Part shown: positions 17,259-29,609 of the stretch, piece after piece
Numbering within the stretch: the first letter of the stretch is position 1
How the letters are laid out: every line of letters starts with the position of its first letter
NCBI RefSeq assembly: GCF_963678635.1
Contig: NC_087063.1
Coordinates: forward strand, 13,271,006-13,335,005
Direction of reading: 5' to 3'
DNA: 64,000 nt
Source of the DNA: Symsagittifera roscoffensis
Lineage: Eukaryota > Xenacoelomorpha > Acoela > Convolutidae
The notes under the pieces: model-generated
What the model was told of the DNA's origin: nothing
Databases searched by the model: none
What the model saw: only the letters and a program-made list of their open reading frames with translations
Position numbers and translations under genes: made by a program

Positions 17259-19240
17259 GCGTACTGCTGCACCGCAACCTATAATCTGGCCTTTGGCATA
17301 ATTACACAACAGAACTTGAGTTATAATTCGGTAACTTTTTTCCAACCAATTTTTTTAAATTTCGTAGCACAGTTTCGTGATGTTTTTCTACTTTATTAAA
17401 TCAGCATACGTTATATCCGCTCAAATAAAGTGTATTTAAAACTGACGGGTATTTCCTAGTAAATCCTTGAGTCAAAATACTAGTTTCAGGAGCGATTGGC
17501 CAAGTCGCACAATCTTCAGCTTGGTAATCACCGACTGTTTAAGGGTTTTCAATAAAGATTAATTGCCACTGTTCTTGTTTTTCAGTTCTGATTAATTTTT
17601 TCGCCCGTGTTTGGTCAGTTTAGCTAGCTTTGCAGCTGTAACAAAATTATTATAAAGTTTAGCTTGCTGCTATTCAACCTAATTTGAAGAAGTTTTTTAA
17701 AGAAGTTTTTTTTAATATAGTGCCAATGAAAATTTCAAAAAAAACACTTGGTTTTAGGTTTTTTGACTTTTCTCCCCAATCGCTTTGGAAAACCCAGTAC
17801 TGTGTTTAATGTCTTGTAGCTTGTTGTTGGTTTTTGTTTAGCTCTACTCAGAGCTCGCGTTAAAAAACAGTTTACCGGGTTAAATTGTCCATTACGGGAA
17901 AAATGTACGAAACATATCGAGCTTTTTATCTCTAATTAGTAGTTCTCGAAGTTTTTAAATAAAGTTCTATAAGAAGAAAAATTATCCGAAGATATGCTTT
18001 GATAAAACTTGTTTTCATATTTTAATTGATTTTCCGAAAAACGGATCTTCAATGTTTTAACCATTGTATATCTTTCAATAACAAATTTTTTTTTCTTTAG
18101 TTTTATCGTTTTCCTTAATTCTTGAATTTATTGTCTTCATTTTTAATGTTTTCATAAACAGGTCGTCGTTTATTCTTGTCTTTCCAAAAATGACAAATTT
18201 TTTTCCAATCAACAAATATGGAAATGACAAGAAATTAATATTGAGATTATGTTAGCGTACTGCTGCACCGCAACATCTAATCTGGGCTTGGCATAATTAC
18301 ACAACAGAAGATGTGTTATATTTTGGAAACTTTTTTCCAACCAAATTTTTCTTATTTCGTAGCACAGTTTTCTGATACTTTTCTGCTTTGTTGAACCAGC
18401 ATACGTTATATCCGCTCAAATAAAGTGTATTTAAAATTGACGGGCATTACCTAGTTAGAATTTGATATTTGATTCAAATTACTTTTGAGTCAATTTGAGT
18501 CAAATTTCCGGAGTGAGTGGTCAAGCCGCACAATTTTCAGCTTGGTAATCAACTACTGCTTCTGGGTTGTCTATAAAGCTTATCAGCTATTGTTCTTGTT
18601 TTTCAGTTTTTGTCTTTTTTTGCCCGTGTTTGGTCAGTTTAGCTAACTTCGCCGCTGTAACAAAATTATTATAAATTTAATTTGCTGCTAATCAACAAAA
18701 CTTAAAATAAATATGACTGCTCGTATCAAGATAAAATCCTGAATGTGCTCTCTATCTTTTAAAGGCTAGGATATAGTTTTTTTAAGAAGTTTTTTTGATA
18801 TAGTGCCGATGAAAAATTCAAAAAGAAAATCACTTGGTTTTAGTTTTTGATATTATGCTTCCAATCGCTATGGAAAACCCAGTACTGTTTAGTTTCTAGT
18901 AACGTGTTGGTTCATGCTTAGCTCTACTCAGAGATTGCGTTAAGTAACGTTTTACCGGTTTAAATTGTCGTCGGTTACGAGATAAAGTACGAAACACATT
19001 GTGCCTTAATTATACCATACTAGTAGTTCTAGAACTTTTTCAATGAAGTTTTATAAATCAAAAAATATCCGAAAATAAGTTTTGATGAAAATTATTTCAT
19101 ATTTTAACCGATTTTCTTTAAAAACGAATTTTCATTGTGTTCACTACTATATCTTTTAATAAAGAATATTTTTTATTCCTTAGGTTTACTGATTTCATTG
19201 ATTCTTGAATTGATTTTTAGATCACTATGTTAAAAATTTA
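17259..19240. repeat. Diverged tandem duplication, about 1 kb per copy
   Basis: Copy 1 (17259 to about 18170) and copy 2 (18255 to about 19240) share ordered blocks. These are gcgtactgctgcaccgcaac, ggcataattacacaacagaa, cagcatacgttatatccgct, aatcgct-tggaaaacccag and gctctactcagag. Offset at the start is 996 bp. Copies differ by many substitutions and indels, so the duplication is old. No ORF. Confidence 0.8.
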
Positions 19241-19245
19241 GTAAT

Positions 19246-19415
19246 ATGGAAGTTTTTATTTCAGAACTGGAAAGCAAACCACTAGCAATATCATTAACAG
19301 AGACATGGTGCAATGAAAATACAAACAAAAATGCGCTAATTCTTAATGGATATCAAATATTATTGCATGCAATAGAGCAAAAAGAGGTGGGGGCGTATAC
19401 CAATATGTAAATCAT
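19246..19415 (+). pseudogene. LINE endonuclease-domain relic
   Basis: A 54-codon frame reads ISELESKPLAISLTETWCNE and ILNGYQI, which matches the start of the APE-type endonuclease of non-LTR retrotransposons (the LTETW motif). A neighbouring frame continues with RAKRGGGVYQY, equivalent to the conserved RGGGVxxYV, showing a frameshift. Only this fragment is left, directly after the duplicated block. Confidence 0.6.
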
Positions 19416-20993
19416 TTTAATTGTGGATTACTTTGTAGACGGTTAAAATTTTTCAACCACGTTTGTTGAGACAGACACTCGCTAGATATCCTGGTTTTCC
19501 CATCGATAATCTGTTGAACTAATTATCATTAGCTTCTAACAAGACCAAGTGTTTTTCATCCATATATATTCTATTACCAAAGACTAGCTGGCTCGAGTAT
19601 CTTTGTCTGTGGTTTGTGTAACATCTTTGTCTGTTTGCATGGTTACATCAGATTTAATAATTTATCATAGCCGATTTTTTTCGCCTTCTATCCTTCTCTT
19701 TTTATTGTCAATTTACTAATTTTTAAACTCATTTGTTCTTCCTTTCTCGTGTCGTCTGATTCGTGATGTAGAGGTCACCGAAAAAAGGGAAAAAATAGAA
19801 TTAACTCTGAATGTCTAAAACCTGTTTGAAAACATTGCATTTTATTAATTTCATAATTCTGTTGAGGTTAATTTCTTAACAATAATTTAGCTGAAAGTTG
19901 TAAACGACAGAGATGGTTGATGTCCATGCTCCAGTGCTCATTTTTGTTGCTTGTGTTTGGATGGAAGTCACGTTGAGAAAAGTTGCATAAACCGCGTAAT
20001 TTTCCATCAATATAAAATTGTCAAATCCTGTTATCGAATGTAAAAGTCATTGAAAAAAAGTGATGGCTATAAAAGCTTGAGTCCAAAGTCAACGTGTGGT
20101 ATTTTTTCAAAGCTGCAGTAACCATTCAATGATAGCGGACACAAACAGGAGTGAAAATTTGAACAAAAAATATTGAGGGTATTAACTTTCAGAGTTAATG
20201 AAAGAAGCTAAAACTCGGGAAACTTCAGTTGATTTCGAAGCAAATTACGCGATTTCGAAGCAAACTGCTGAATATAGGTCTCGAGGTAAGGTATCATTTC
20301 TTCAGCATGGTGGTTTAATCATACTTATCGGAACAGGGTTTGTATCTCGTCTGCACACACAAAAATTCCAGTAGTTTTAGCAGGCGGATACATATTAAGA
20401 GAATCGCGCTGAAGTAATTGATCAAGTTGTAAGAAGCTGAAAACGACTGATAGCCTACAATCATGTCCTGAATGATGCAAGGCAGCGGCAGATCTAAGAT
20501 TTTCACATAAGGTGAAGGTAGATTTCAACACAAAAAAAAATCAAATTTTATACGTTGACCAAAACATTTTCCGAGCTTTCCTGAATCACTATGGAGACCC
20601 TATTTTGTCGGAAATTTCTGCGCCAGGCTTGTTTTTGGAAAGAAGTGTTTTTTTGGCCGCATTTTTTCTTAAGTGTTGAACCAAAAAAAAAACGTTTTTT
20701 TTTCTGGCGCGCTCTCTCCCCCCTAAAACTAGCTTGTATTGGCGCCTAAAGTGCCTAAAGAAAAAACTAAGGGTTGGTCAGCATAATAGTTACTGAACAA
20801 GGGACACTCATCCGCTTTTGATGCAACGAGTTGACATAATTAAGTATAAACTAAAAAAATCCCTCGCTAGATTCGTACATGTTGGAACCAGTTTAAAACA
20901 AGTAATTTTTATATAATTTGATATTTTACCACTGCAAAATATTTATAACTAACCAATTATGGTCCACAATTGAAATTTACGATAAATTCTAAA
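19416..20993. other. Unassigned AT-rich sequence
   Basis: Only short frames with no recognisable products. No RNA gene or structured repeat is evident. Confidence 0.3.
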
Positions 20994-21215
20994 GCTGAAA
21001 CTATTCATAGTTTCAGCCAGAGAATAAAACAGAGCAGATACGAATCGGTTGCTTTCTTCTCTCCCCTAACCTCGTAAGAAAACCAGTATATTCCAGATCT
21101 AGGAAATATAAGAGTAAGATTAGGATTATATTAGACTAAGAAGTTGCACTAATCTACTCGGCCGAAAATAAGATAGCGTGGCGATCAGACGGTGTTTTTT
21201 AAAATACTCTATGAG
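20994..21215 (+). mobile_element. LTR-like fragment related to the end of element A
   Basis: It begins with a perfect 11-bp hairpin (20994-21017, loop TC) followed by CAGAGA, exactly as in element A after its own hairpin. It continues with aaccagtatat, aagagtaagattaggat, gactaagaagttgcac, cggccgaaaataagatagcg and ctctatgag in the same order. It is on the opposite strand to element A and ends without coding sequence, consistent with a solo or truncated LTR. Confidence 0.6.
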
Positions 21216-22779
21216 AAGGCCACCTGAACTTAAACTCATTGTACTCATTTAAAAGTTTTCACCAGAAAAAAAAACTTTGTGGAGTGCTAACTCGATTGTG
21301 GGCTAGCGCTGTTTTTGGTTTCAGATTAGTTTCTCATATAAAATTTTCCAAAAACTCCGGACCTCGGTTGGTGTCTGCGAGGTGACCCAAAAAGCTGGAA
21401 CACCCAAGTTGGTGACCGCTCGACTAGCATAAAAATTTAAGAACACGAAAATGTATCGACTAGAATAATTTTTTATAATTTATTTTTCAGAAACACAAAG
21501 CAACAAAAACAATCAGTTCAGATTGAAACCTGCGTTACTGAGCAATAGAAATGTCAAATTAAGAAAACAATAAGCAAATGAATATTTGAAACCAAATTAT
21601 CATCCTTCTCCCCCCTCCCCAAATCTGAGTTCGATTTTTTTTTCAGTCAATCAGAATAATAGAGCATTTTACACGCAGCACTCAGCAAATTTAATTTAAT
21701 TTGGACGCTAGTGTGAAGGATCTTGGTCTATTTGGGGCGGTGGCAGGGGGAGGATGATAGGGAGAGGTAGGGGTACCAGGATAGGGAGGAAGAAGAGGGA
21801 GGGAGGCTAGGAAGGGAGGGATTTGAGGGAGGGTGGGTGTTTTATAGGATATTAACTTGATCCGAATTTTGTATCACAAAAATTGTGATAAGTCACACTT
21901 CGAACTAGCAAAGGATTAAGGGGATCTCCTGAGCGGACGATTGGAATATATATTTGATATAGAACTGCATAGTCAAAAAGTTTAGGCATAGGGTGGATAG
22001 TTAACAAGAACCTAATGATTTCATTTTTATTCAATATTTTGACTTTTACTCCAGTCGATACTATTTTCAGTTTTAAAAACTTAAAGCTAGTCGATAAACC
22101 GCTTCCAAATGTCATTTTGATAATCGCTGTGCCGAGAACTGACGCAGGAGCCTCCAAAATGATTTGTTTGAGGCCATGATTGTTTGAATGGACCACTGAA
22201 ACTGATTGCAATGTTTTTATCTACAGCAATGAAAGTTTTTTTCCAGCAACCAAAGACCTGAAACAATTGCAAGAATCCTCTAAAATGTTAATACTTTTTT
22301 GTCATGGTTTCGAAATAAACGAGGCGGTCAAGTTTTTTCCAAATAATTCTGGAGGCCGTCCGGAGAAAACTGTGAATTTAGAGATCATGGTAAAAATGAG
22401 ATGGCTGTGCAGAACTAAATTTTGAAATTGATAAAAAAAAAAACCTGCGAATCATGTAGGGGAAGAAAAGGTACGCAAACATGCTGTCTATTGTAAAAAA
22501 AACTTCGCTATCTTACAAATAGATGATAGTTTGAGACTAATCGTCCTAGGCATAAGGCTCAGACGCGTTGCATCTAAACTTTTGATTTTTTGGAAAGTTT
22601 CAGGTATGGCGTGGTATTAAATGGAGATCTGAAGTAATCGCACTTTCGATTAGAAATCTGATAGAACGTAATAGCCATTCAAATTGCTCAGTTTTTGCTA
22701 AAACTGTTCTTAAAACTTCTTTGGTTTCGCTTCATAAGGAAATCAAGCGAAAAAACTTTTTATCGATTGACCAGAGCTT
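21216..22779. other. Unassigned sequence with a purine-rich tract
   Basis: Positions 21733-21840 on the plus strand are almost purely G/A. Short frames at 21852-22425 on both strands show no domain. Nothing else supported. Confidence 0.3.
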
Positions 22780-23165
22780 TATCAACGCACCAATTGCGCT
22801 TACATCAAATCAAAATACCATTTTGATTCCATCACTATTTTAAAAGACGGAACACAATCAACTTGCCACAGTTTTCACCGATTTTTGCAGAGACCAAACA
22901 ATGGCTTGTGAAAAAAGCCTGGAGCTCTAATCAAAAATAACTGTTGGTCATTATATGATGAAAGTCTAGCTGATGACTATGTGGTAAAGCTGCGAAAATT
23001 TCAAGGTTCTGTCTGGAATCTTTAAAAAAACGACTTGAGCCCAAACGCCAATCAATGTGTTTTCTAGGACTGGCCAAAACTACACTGTACAAAACAACCA
23101 TAAGTCAATTTTAATAAGTGTGCCCAAAAACAGATATCCAACTCGTATGACCGTCTCAGTAAAGT
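22780..23165 (+). pseudogene. LINE reverse transcriptase relic (LADD family)
   Basis: Broken frames read DESLADDYVVKLRKFQ and then LSPNANQCVFLG, corresponding to the (D)DG-LADD catalytic stretch and the following NPxKCE-FFLG segment of an RT family I associate with invertebrate non-LTR elements. Multiple stops and frameshifts. A second copy of the same region lies at 29260-29609. Confidence 0.55.
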
Positions 23166-23399
23166 ATTGGCAATGTATTTCGAAAAACTTTAGGGGGCAA
23201 ACAATGAAACTAACTTGCAGATGGCCAGGGAAAACTTTGATGAAAACTTGAAACGAACTCGCAGATGGCCAGAGAAACTTTAGTGGCTTTTGATGAGAGT
23301 ATACTTCCATCGATGTAAGAAGTTTGCACACTAGTGACCCGCTTAAAAAACTACCAAAATAGCACTTAAAAAAGTACAAACGAGCCAAGCCTACAGAAC

Positions 23400-24345
23400 T
23401 GACAATCGAGACAATGAAAAAACTATTTACTATGACAGCAAACGAAGTACATCTGAAACGCCAGAATCTGCGGTGTATTTAAAAAGACGGTTTTGCCATG
23501 GGAAACTCCCTCGCTGTCATTCTAACCACTTAGTTGCTATAGGACTTATGTAAGAGCTCTAACACGTGCAGTAATACAATTAAGAAATCTAACATATGTC
23601 CAAAATGGCGTCTGCCATCTATATCAAAATAAAATGTGATCTACAAAACTAAAAAAGTTGAATGTAAAGCTTGTTTGAAATAGTATAGTGTGGCAGTTTG
23701 TGGGAGTGTGAATAGGCAATCATTTATATAACAGTCTGGTTTTGCAGGGCATGCATACAACTACGAGAAAAAGACCAACCTGAAAAGGGTGTTTAGGTTT
23801 TTTTTGAGGTATGTATTATGAGAGCTGTGAGTGGCGGTACGGTAGGTTGTTCTAGAAGCAGCAAGTAAATTGCACCAAAGTTTGCATTTTACTCTTGAAG
23901 ACCATGAAAATCAAAATAATTTGGCTTTCTTGGCTTTCCCAAAAATTAACGTGGATTCACTCTAAAAAGTCAAATTCTAGGAACGTGATTGAGAAAGAAA
24001 CGGAATGGCTGCAATACGAAGGGAACGTGTTAGATCACCTCCCATTCTGATCTAATTGTTCAGATTCAAGGGATTCCATCTCAATCGGTGGCATCTAAAG
24101 TATGGCAAATGGTTGAAGCTCAATGACACAAGCAAATTAAAAACATGACTGCATTTCCTGAAAATCTATTTTGAACGTGAACTCATATTTAAAATGGTTT
24201 ATAAGCTTACCTGTTGTAGATATAATTCCACCTATGCCAGCCAAATAGTCCAATATTTAGCCACGATGATCAAAGCGCACCATAAGGAGGCGACTCCGAT
24301 AGGACAGCAATTGCATGAGTGTGCTAGAGATAGACGTACGGCTTA
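23400..24345 (+). pseudogene. Decayed Penelope-like element (RT with PHD remnant, GIY-YIG)
   Basis: Broken plus-strand frames match the intact-looking PLE at 40894-45012. TMKKLFTMTANEVHLK and KDGFAMGNSLAVILT (RT motif B, about 23488-23516) match its TMKKLLNMAVSKVHFK and KDGLAMGASLAVILA. A KVECKACLK stretch (about 23655-23685) matches its PHD segment GIECEACLN. VFRFFLRYV (about 23790-23815) matches the residues leading into RT motif C. MVYKLTCCRYNSTYASQ (about 24190-24245) matches the GIY-YIG endonuclease, followed by HHKEATPIGQQLHECARD. Stops and frameshifts throughout. The motif B to C distance (about 320 nt) equals that of the other copy, so the PHD insertion was present here too. Confidence 0.75.
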
Positions 24346-24639
24346 GTTGAAGTCAGAAATCTATTAATTAAACGCAACGTCAGTCGTCTGTTGCTTTATG
24401 GACGCTAATTTTAATCAATTTTCGCGGGAACAATGGTTATCAAAAGCGCTGGAGACAATTTTAAATTAAAAGTCATAAATTCTAGACACTCCATTATCCA
24501 AACTCTGATAATTATCTTTTTTGCCAATTTTTCTAAGATCTTTCTGTAGGTCACGGCCAATCGTCTAGATAAACTGTCTTGAAATTTTGATAAATTTTTT
24601 CAATTTCGATAAATAAACTATACACGCCAAAATTTAATG

Positions 24640-25900
24640 TAGCCTAATCTTTAGTAGGCTGCTACTTGGATACACTCAGGGATTGAAAATTTTGCATTCA
24701 AAATATTTGTTTAAATCACTTTGGCTTCCTTTATATGACGCAATTTTTTAAATTTTTCTTTTGTGTTTCGAAATTTTTAAAATTAAAGTAGTTAGCAAAA
24801 TTTGAGGTTGCAACTCTTTTGTGGGTTGCTGTCATCGTTTTTCCAGAATGTGGAAGTTTTTTCTTCGAATTGAACTCCTCAAATCATTTTTTTGAAACCA
24901 TTTCAAACAATTGATTTTCAAAACTTACAAAAGTTTGATTTTAGCAGGTCTGTGATGGGGGAATGTCAGGGTGCCTCAAAACATTGCTGCTCATTCTTTT
25001 AGGTTCCAAGATATGACGTTTTTTAGGATATGTGAAAGATTTAGATTTAAAACATTAACCCTTAAAAAAATTACGCTATTTTGGGTTTTTCAGGTTTTTC
25101 TCAAAGATTGGAAAATTACTTTTGAAGTTGAAAAACCAAATCAATTTTTTTCTCGAGTTAAGCCAATTTTTGTTATTTCTTCCGCAAATTTTTGAAAATT
25201 TTGATTTTGAAATAATAAAAAACACTGCATATTCCATCCCTGTAATTGTAAAAGTAGTCTCAGAGATTGCAATAATTGCATCTAATTATGGCTGGTTGAT
25301 TTATTTAGATTTCGAGAAATGACATTTTCAATTTTTTTTTTGAAAAATTTGGATTGAAAAAAGTTCACAGAAATTATAATTAGCCGCCTTGTGGCGAAGT
25401 GCTCTCAGGGTTCTTCTTAGGGTTATCAAATTGGCTTCGAAATGTGAAAAACAGAAGATTTTTTGGTTGAGTAGGTGCGACAATTTTTGTTAAACTTTGT
25501 TTTATATTGTTTCATTGACCGTGCGTTTGCTTATCGTTTTTCAAAATACCTAAATTTTGCAAAGCTTCCCACAATTTGACACTCTCAATGACATTCAAAA
25601 ATCTTACGTTTCTAAAGTTTCGTGTAATTTCTCAACTGTATAAAGGGAGGGTTGCTGCCAGAGGATTCTCAGTTTCGCAAATCTTGCCTTCCAAAGTGAC
25701 TGCTTTATATCTTCTCATATTCCTAGATAAGATTTTTTCAAAAATGATCAATCTAAGAATTGAAATTTTTGCAAAACCTAGTTTTGAAAAACAGCAAAGT
25801 TCGAAAATCCGGATCTTAGAGTGGGTGATGACAGATTGCTCTAAGGGTCTATTTCTTGAACGCAGCGTCATTTGATACAAGCATTGAATTTTTCCAGCCT
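24640..25900. repeat. Degenerate tandem satellite, cluster 2
   Basis: Diverged units carry the landmarks of cluster 1: ccaagatatgacgttttttagg, tgcaataattgcatctaattatgg, cgagaaatgacattttc, gaagtgctctcagggttctt and cgcaaatcttgccttccaaa. Units are more decayed than in cluster 1. Confidence 0.5.
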
Positions 25901-26519
25901 GAAAACAGGCCATTTCAAAAAACATAGGTTAAAAAACAGTCGGTTTTTTTTAGTAATTTGGTTTTCTCGACTGAATTTTTTATTCAACTTCTCTACACAG
26001 AAACAAAAACCAAACTAACAAAAAAAAATTGTTTTGAAAAACTTCTAGAGGACAAAAAATATTTGTAAAGTTTCCGTTTTTTAAATCAATGTCTCAAAAC
26101 AATTGATATTCTTTAGAATCAAATAATTGAAAAAATAGTATAAAAAAGTGAGTTGAATCGGAAATTTACAATTGCACAGAAAAACGATTGAGTTTGCATA
26201 TAAAAAGGTACAAAGAAAGTCCATATCTTGCATTATCCCATTATCCTGCATTGAATTCAACTCGAGCTTTATCCTGCATTAATTTATATTATTTTAAATT
26301 TTCCTGCGTTAACCTAGCAATACTCTGCCTGATACAATTTTTTTTTTAAGTTTGCACGTCAATAACTCTACAAATCCTGCCTTATTATGCATTTATTTAC
26401 GCTTGTGCAGCAGTATCCTGCAATACATCAAACTTGTTCAGTTATTCCTGCATTTTCAACAAATAATTACTTTTATTCGAGCACGTTTTGATTACATTCA
26501 CCACAACCTTAAATTTCAC

Positions 26520-26655
26520 CAGCATACAAAAGGCTACCCTGGAAAGTTAGAGAACTATACAGACTAACCTCAATAACTGGTGCACTTTCTAGCGTCTTTA
26601 AGAAAAAGGCAATCCGCTAGAACGTGGATCTCACAGCGGCATTCAGTTCTTAGAC
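26520..26655 (+). pseudogene. LINE RT relic, copy 1
   Basis: Sequence parallels 27717-27800 (acaaaaggct, cctggaaagttagagaactatac, taacctcaataactgg), so it derives from the same RT N-terminal region. Too decayed to read on its own. Confidence 0.4.
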
Positions 26656-27714
26656 GACTATGCTACTAGTAGTCTAATAAGTAAAACATAGGTCCATGCG
26701 AAAGCTAAAAACAGTCGTTTTTTTTTTAAATTTTTTCTTGACTGATTTTTGATTGAAGTTATCTACACAGAAATAAAAACTAAACTAACCAAAAAAATTG
26801 TTTTTGAAAAAACTTCAAGAGAACAAACAAAAATTTGTCAAGTTTGTGTAAATCAAATCAATACCTGAAAAAAATTATTATTCTTTAGAATCAAAGAATT
26901 GAAAAACAAAAGTGAATAAAAAAGAGTTGAATCAAAGGAGTACATCTGAACAGAAAAACAATTTAGATTGTAAATAAATAGGTACAGAGAAGGTACAAAT
27001 CTTGCATTATCCAATTATCCTTAATTAAATTCAACTCGAGCTTTATCCTGCATTAATTTAAATTATTTTAAGTTTTCCTGCGTTAACCTAGCAGTACTCT
27101 ACCTAATAAACTTTTTTTTTCAATTTTGCACGTCATTAACTCTACAAATCCTGCCTTATTATGCAATAAATCAAACGTGTTCAGTTATTCCTGCGTTTTC
27201 AACCATTAATTACTTTTATTCAAGCACGTTTCGATTACATTCATCACAACCTTAAATTCTAGCCGAAAACTAAACTCTGAAGTGTTTGATAAAGTTTAGT
27301 ATGAGCTTTACGAACAGAAAGAAAATTACAGAAAAATCATTAATAAAATCACCAAAAACAGAAAAACTATCAAGTGACACTGAGGGTTTCTCAAAGCGCA
27401 CAACGAATCAGCCTACCAACGCCAGGATACATGAGTTTGAACCTTCCCAAACTCCTGATGTCTCCAAAAATTTGATGATTTTGAGATTCAGTATAACGGC
27501 ACGGATAAACACTGTGGTACTGAAGGTAGTGAGTGAATGTACATCCTATGAATCTAAACAAAGTCTGTTCAATATGGCTCTCATTATATCAAAGATTCAA
27601 TGTATGATAACGTTGATCAACTTGCCATCAATCAAAAGTCACTAATAGGTTAAACTTTAATAGGTTTATTGTTTAACTTACAAAAAAACTGATTCTTCAA
27701 AAGCTTGAAAGAGC

Positions 27715-27965
27715 AATTGTTTCACCAGTATACAAAAAGCTAGCCCGGAAAGCTAGAGAACTATACACACTAACCTCAATAACTGGTGCATTTTCTAGCG
27801 TCTTCGAAAAGGTTTTCTGCAAACAAACAAATGAGAATAAACTGTCACATAACTTAATAAGCAACACTCATTTTTTTTTTGAACCCACAATTGATGACTT
27901 GCTGGAGTTTTTAAGTCCTGAAAAAAGTGTGGGTCTCTAGTTTAATCCTTCTTTTTGCCGGAGCT
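27715..27965 (+). pseudogene. LINE RT relic, copy 2
   Basis: The frame reads VSPVYKKLARKARELYTLTS then ITGAFSSVFEKVFCKQ. This corresponds to the conserved P-YKK ... N-RPISLTS ... K-FEK entry of non-LTR RTs, followed by decayed sequence. Confidence 0.5.
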
Positions 27966-28469
27966 TAATTTAAATTCTTCTTTTTTGAAGAAAAAGGCGA
28001 TCCGCTAGATGTGGTTCTCACAGAGGCATTCAATTATTGCAGCACGTATATAAATTTTTCAAAAAGATTTATTAAAACGCCTTGTTGTTTTTTGCGAGTC
28101 GGCCCCAAATTAAAATTTAACTATTTAAAAAAAAATTGGGTGCATAAAAAATGTATTGATCTGAGAAAAACCTAAAAAATAATACTAGTTATGTTTGTCC
28201 AACTGCAAAATTTCTTCCAATTATCGCTCAAATCAGAGTGTTGCTCTACGGACTAAAATCCATTTCAAATCTCGAGTAGTGTCAGATAGTTCTGTTTTCT
28301 GGGTGATATGTTTTACGATAAAGTTGACGCAATACGTGCATCATTTGTCAGATTAATAGCTTTATAGATGAAAAGGAAGCAAATTGCGCCTCTGCTGCTG
28401 AATGAAAATACAGGGGGGTATATCTACGGAGCTTGTCTCCGGCAAGTTGTTATATAATGTTTTGAAATA

Positions 28470-28840
28470 TTGGCAGAGACTGAGGCAAATTCCGGCATTC
28501 TTAAGAGTGCTGATATGACAACTCTGCGTAGGGCTACCGCAGTCACCCCTAAAGACTGGTTTACCAGCGAAGCAAACATTGAAAATGACAGATGCTGTTG
28601 ATCTGGTCGAGCTATGAGAAGGTCCTGCTTACGATGGTTCGGCCATGTTCAGCGGCGCGAAAGTTAACATGTCTTAAAATCGACAGATCATGTTTCAATC
28701 TCAGAGAAATGACAACAGAAAGACCTATGAAAAAATAGATTGATTGTGTTAATCGAGACAAAAACACTTTCGGCTTCAATTTCACAAAAAAATGTCTTTC
28801 AAATGGCATGGAAAACGTGTTATCCTCTATACCGGACCCG
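28470..28840 (+). pseudogene. LINE C-terminal relic
   Basis: Broken frames read RSCLRWFGHVQRRES, then RPMKKWIDCVNRDKN with a frameshift. This matches the RWFGHVxRR ... KxxWxDxVxxD signature at the C-terminus of many LINE RT proteins. Stops interrupt every frame. Confidence 0.6.
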
Positions 28841-29259
28841 ACGGGGGCTGAATTATGAACTGTGACGTCGCCTCCAAAAAGAACTCTTCGTTTTACTTTT
28901 GTTCAGTCTTTAAGTTTTTCGCGAACACCTCTTTTACTAAAAGTAGACGAATATTTGCGACCAATTGTCAACGGTAACGCACTAAGACATCGGTAGCACG
29001 ACTAAAAGCACGGAAGCAAGGCTCTCGCAGAGCGACAAACTTTTTCTGGGAGTTCTGATTAGAACTTGGTACTAAACGAGGAGCTAAAGTTGCTGCTCAC
29101 TTCTTTTGAAACATGGTAGATCGGGATTACAAGCCAAAGTGCTTAGTCTTAAGTAAATTAGGTTTTAGTAAAGCTTTTATTTCGATTAATAGTAAGCCAT
29201 GCTGAATCACATTTTTTTGAACCGCCCGGAGTTGTAAAAAAATAACCCTTGCGCCTCTA
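28841..29259. other. Unassigned sequence between LINE relics
   Basis: Nothing beyond short broken frames. Possibly further LINE-derived sequence. Confidence 0.2.
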
Positions 29260-29609
29260 ATAAGCCACGTTACCGTTTTACGGAACTGCCATCATTCTGT
29301 CGGGGTACGGAACACAACAAGAATGCCCCAAGGCTTCACCGTTTTTCGATGAAACAAAACAGACGCTAGAAAAAATCTTGAATCCAAAACAAACATTGGT
29401 TTTCAGATGAAGGAAATCTAGCCGACGACTTTAAGATAGCGCTACGAGAACTTTAAAACATAGTGAAATCGGAAAAAAAATGGCCAGGGCCTAAACCCAG
29501 AAAAATTTGAGCTATGTTCTCTAGGACAGACCATGAGTACCCAATTTTAGGTCAAATTCAAAAAGTTTGTCTACAAATATTTATCAAAACCAATGATGAA
29601 CTTGTGATA
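29260..29609 (+). pseudogene. LINE reverse transcriptase relic (LADD family), cut by element B
   Basis: Broken frames give DEGNLADDFKIALREL and a following SEKKWPGPKPRKI / CSLGQT stretch, parallel to 22780-23165. The relic stops at the left LTR end of element B (29610), which suggests element B inserted into it. Confidence 0.5.

Larger units (their letters stand above)
25953..28030. repeat. Direct duplication of about 0.7 kb, second copy split by about 455 bp
   Basis: Copy 1 (25953-26655) and copy 2 (26735-27258 plus 27715-28030) share ctacacagaaa-aaaaac, gcattatcc-attatcct, caactcgagctttatcctgc, tcctgcgttaacctagca, tctacaaatcctgccttatt and, at the right end, the LINE-derived part. Copy 2 has 27259-27714 in between, holding an unidentified 119-codon plus-strand frame (27286-27645). 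The segment also carries many copies of tcctgcatt or close variants. Confidence 0.65.
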
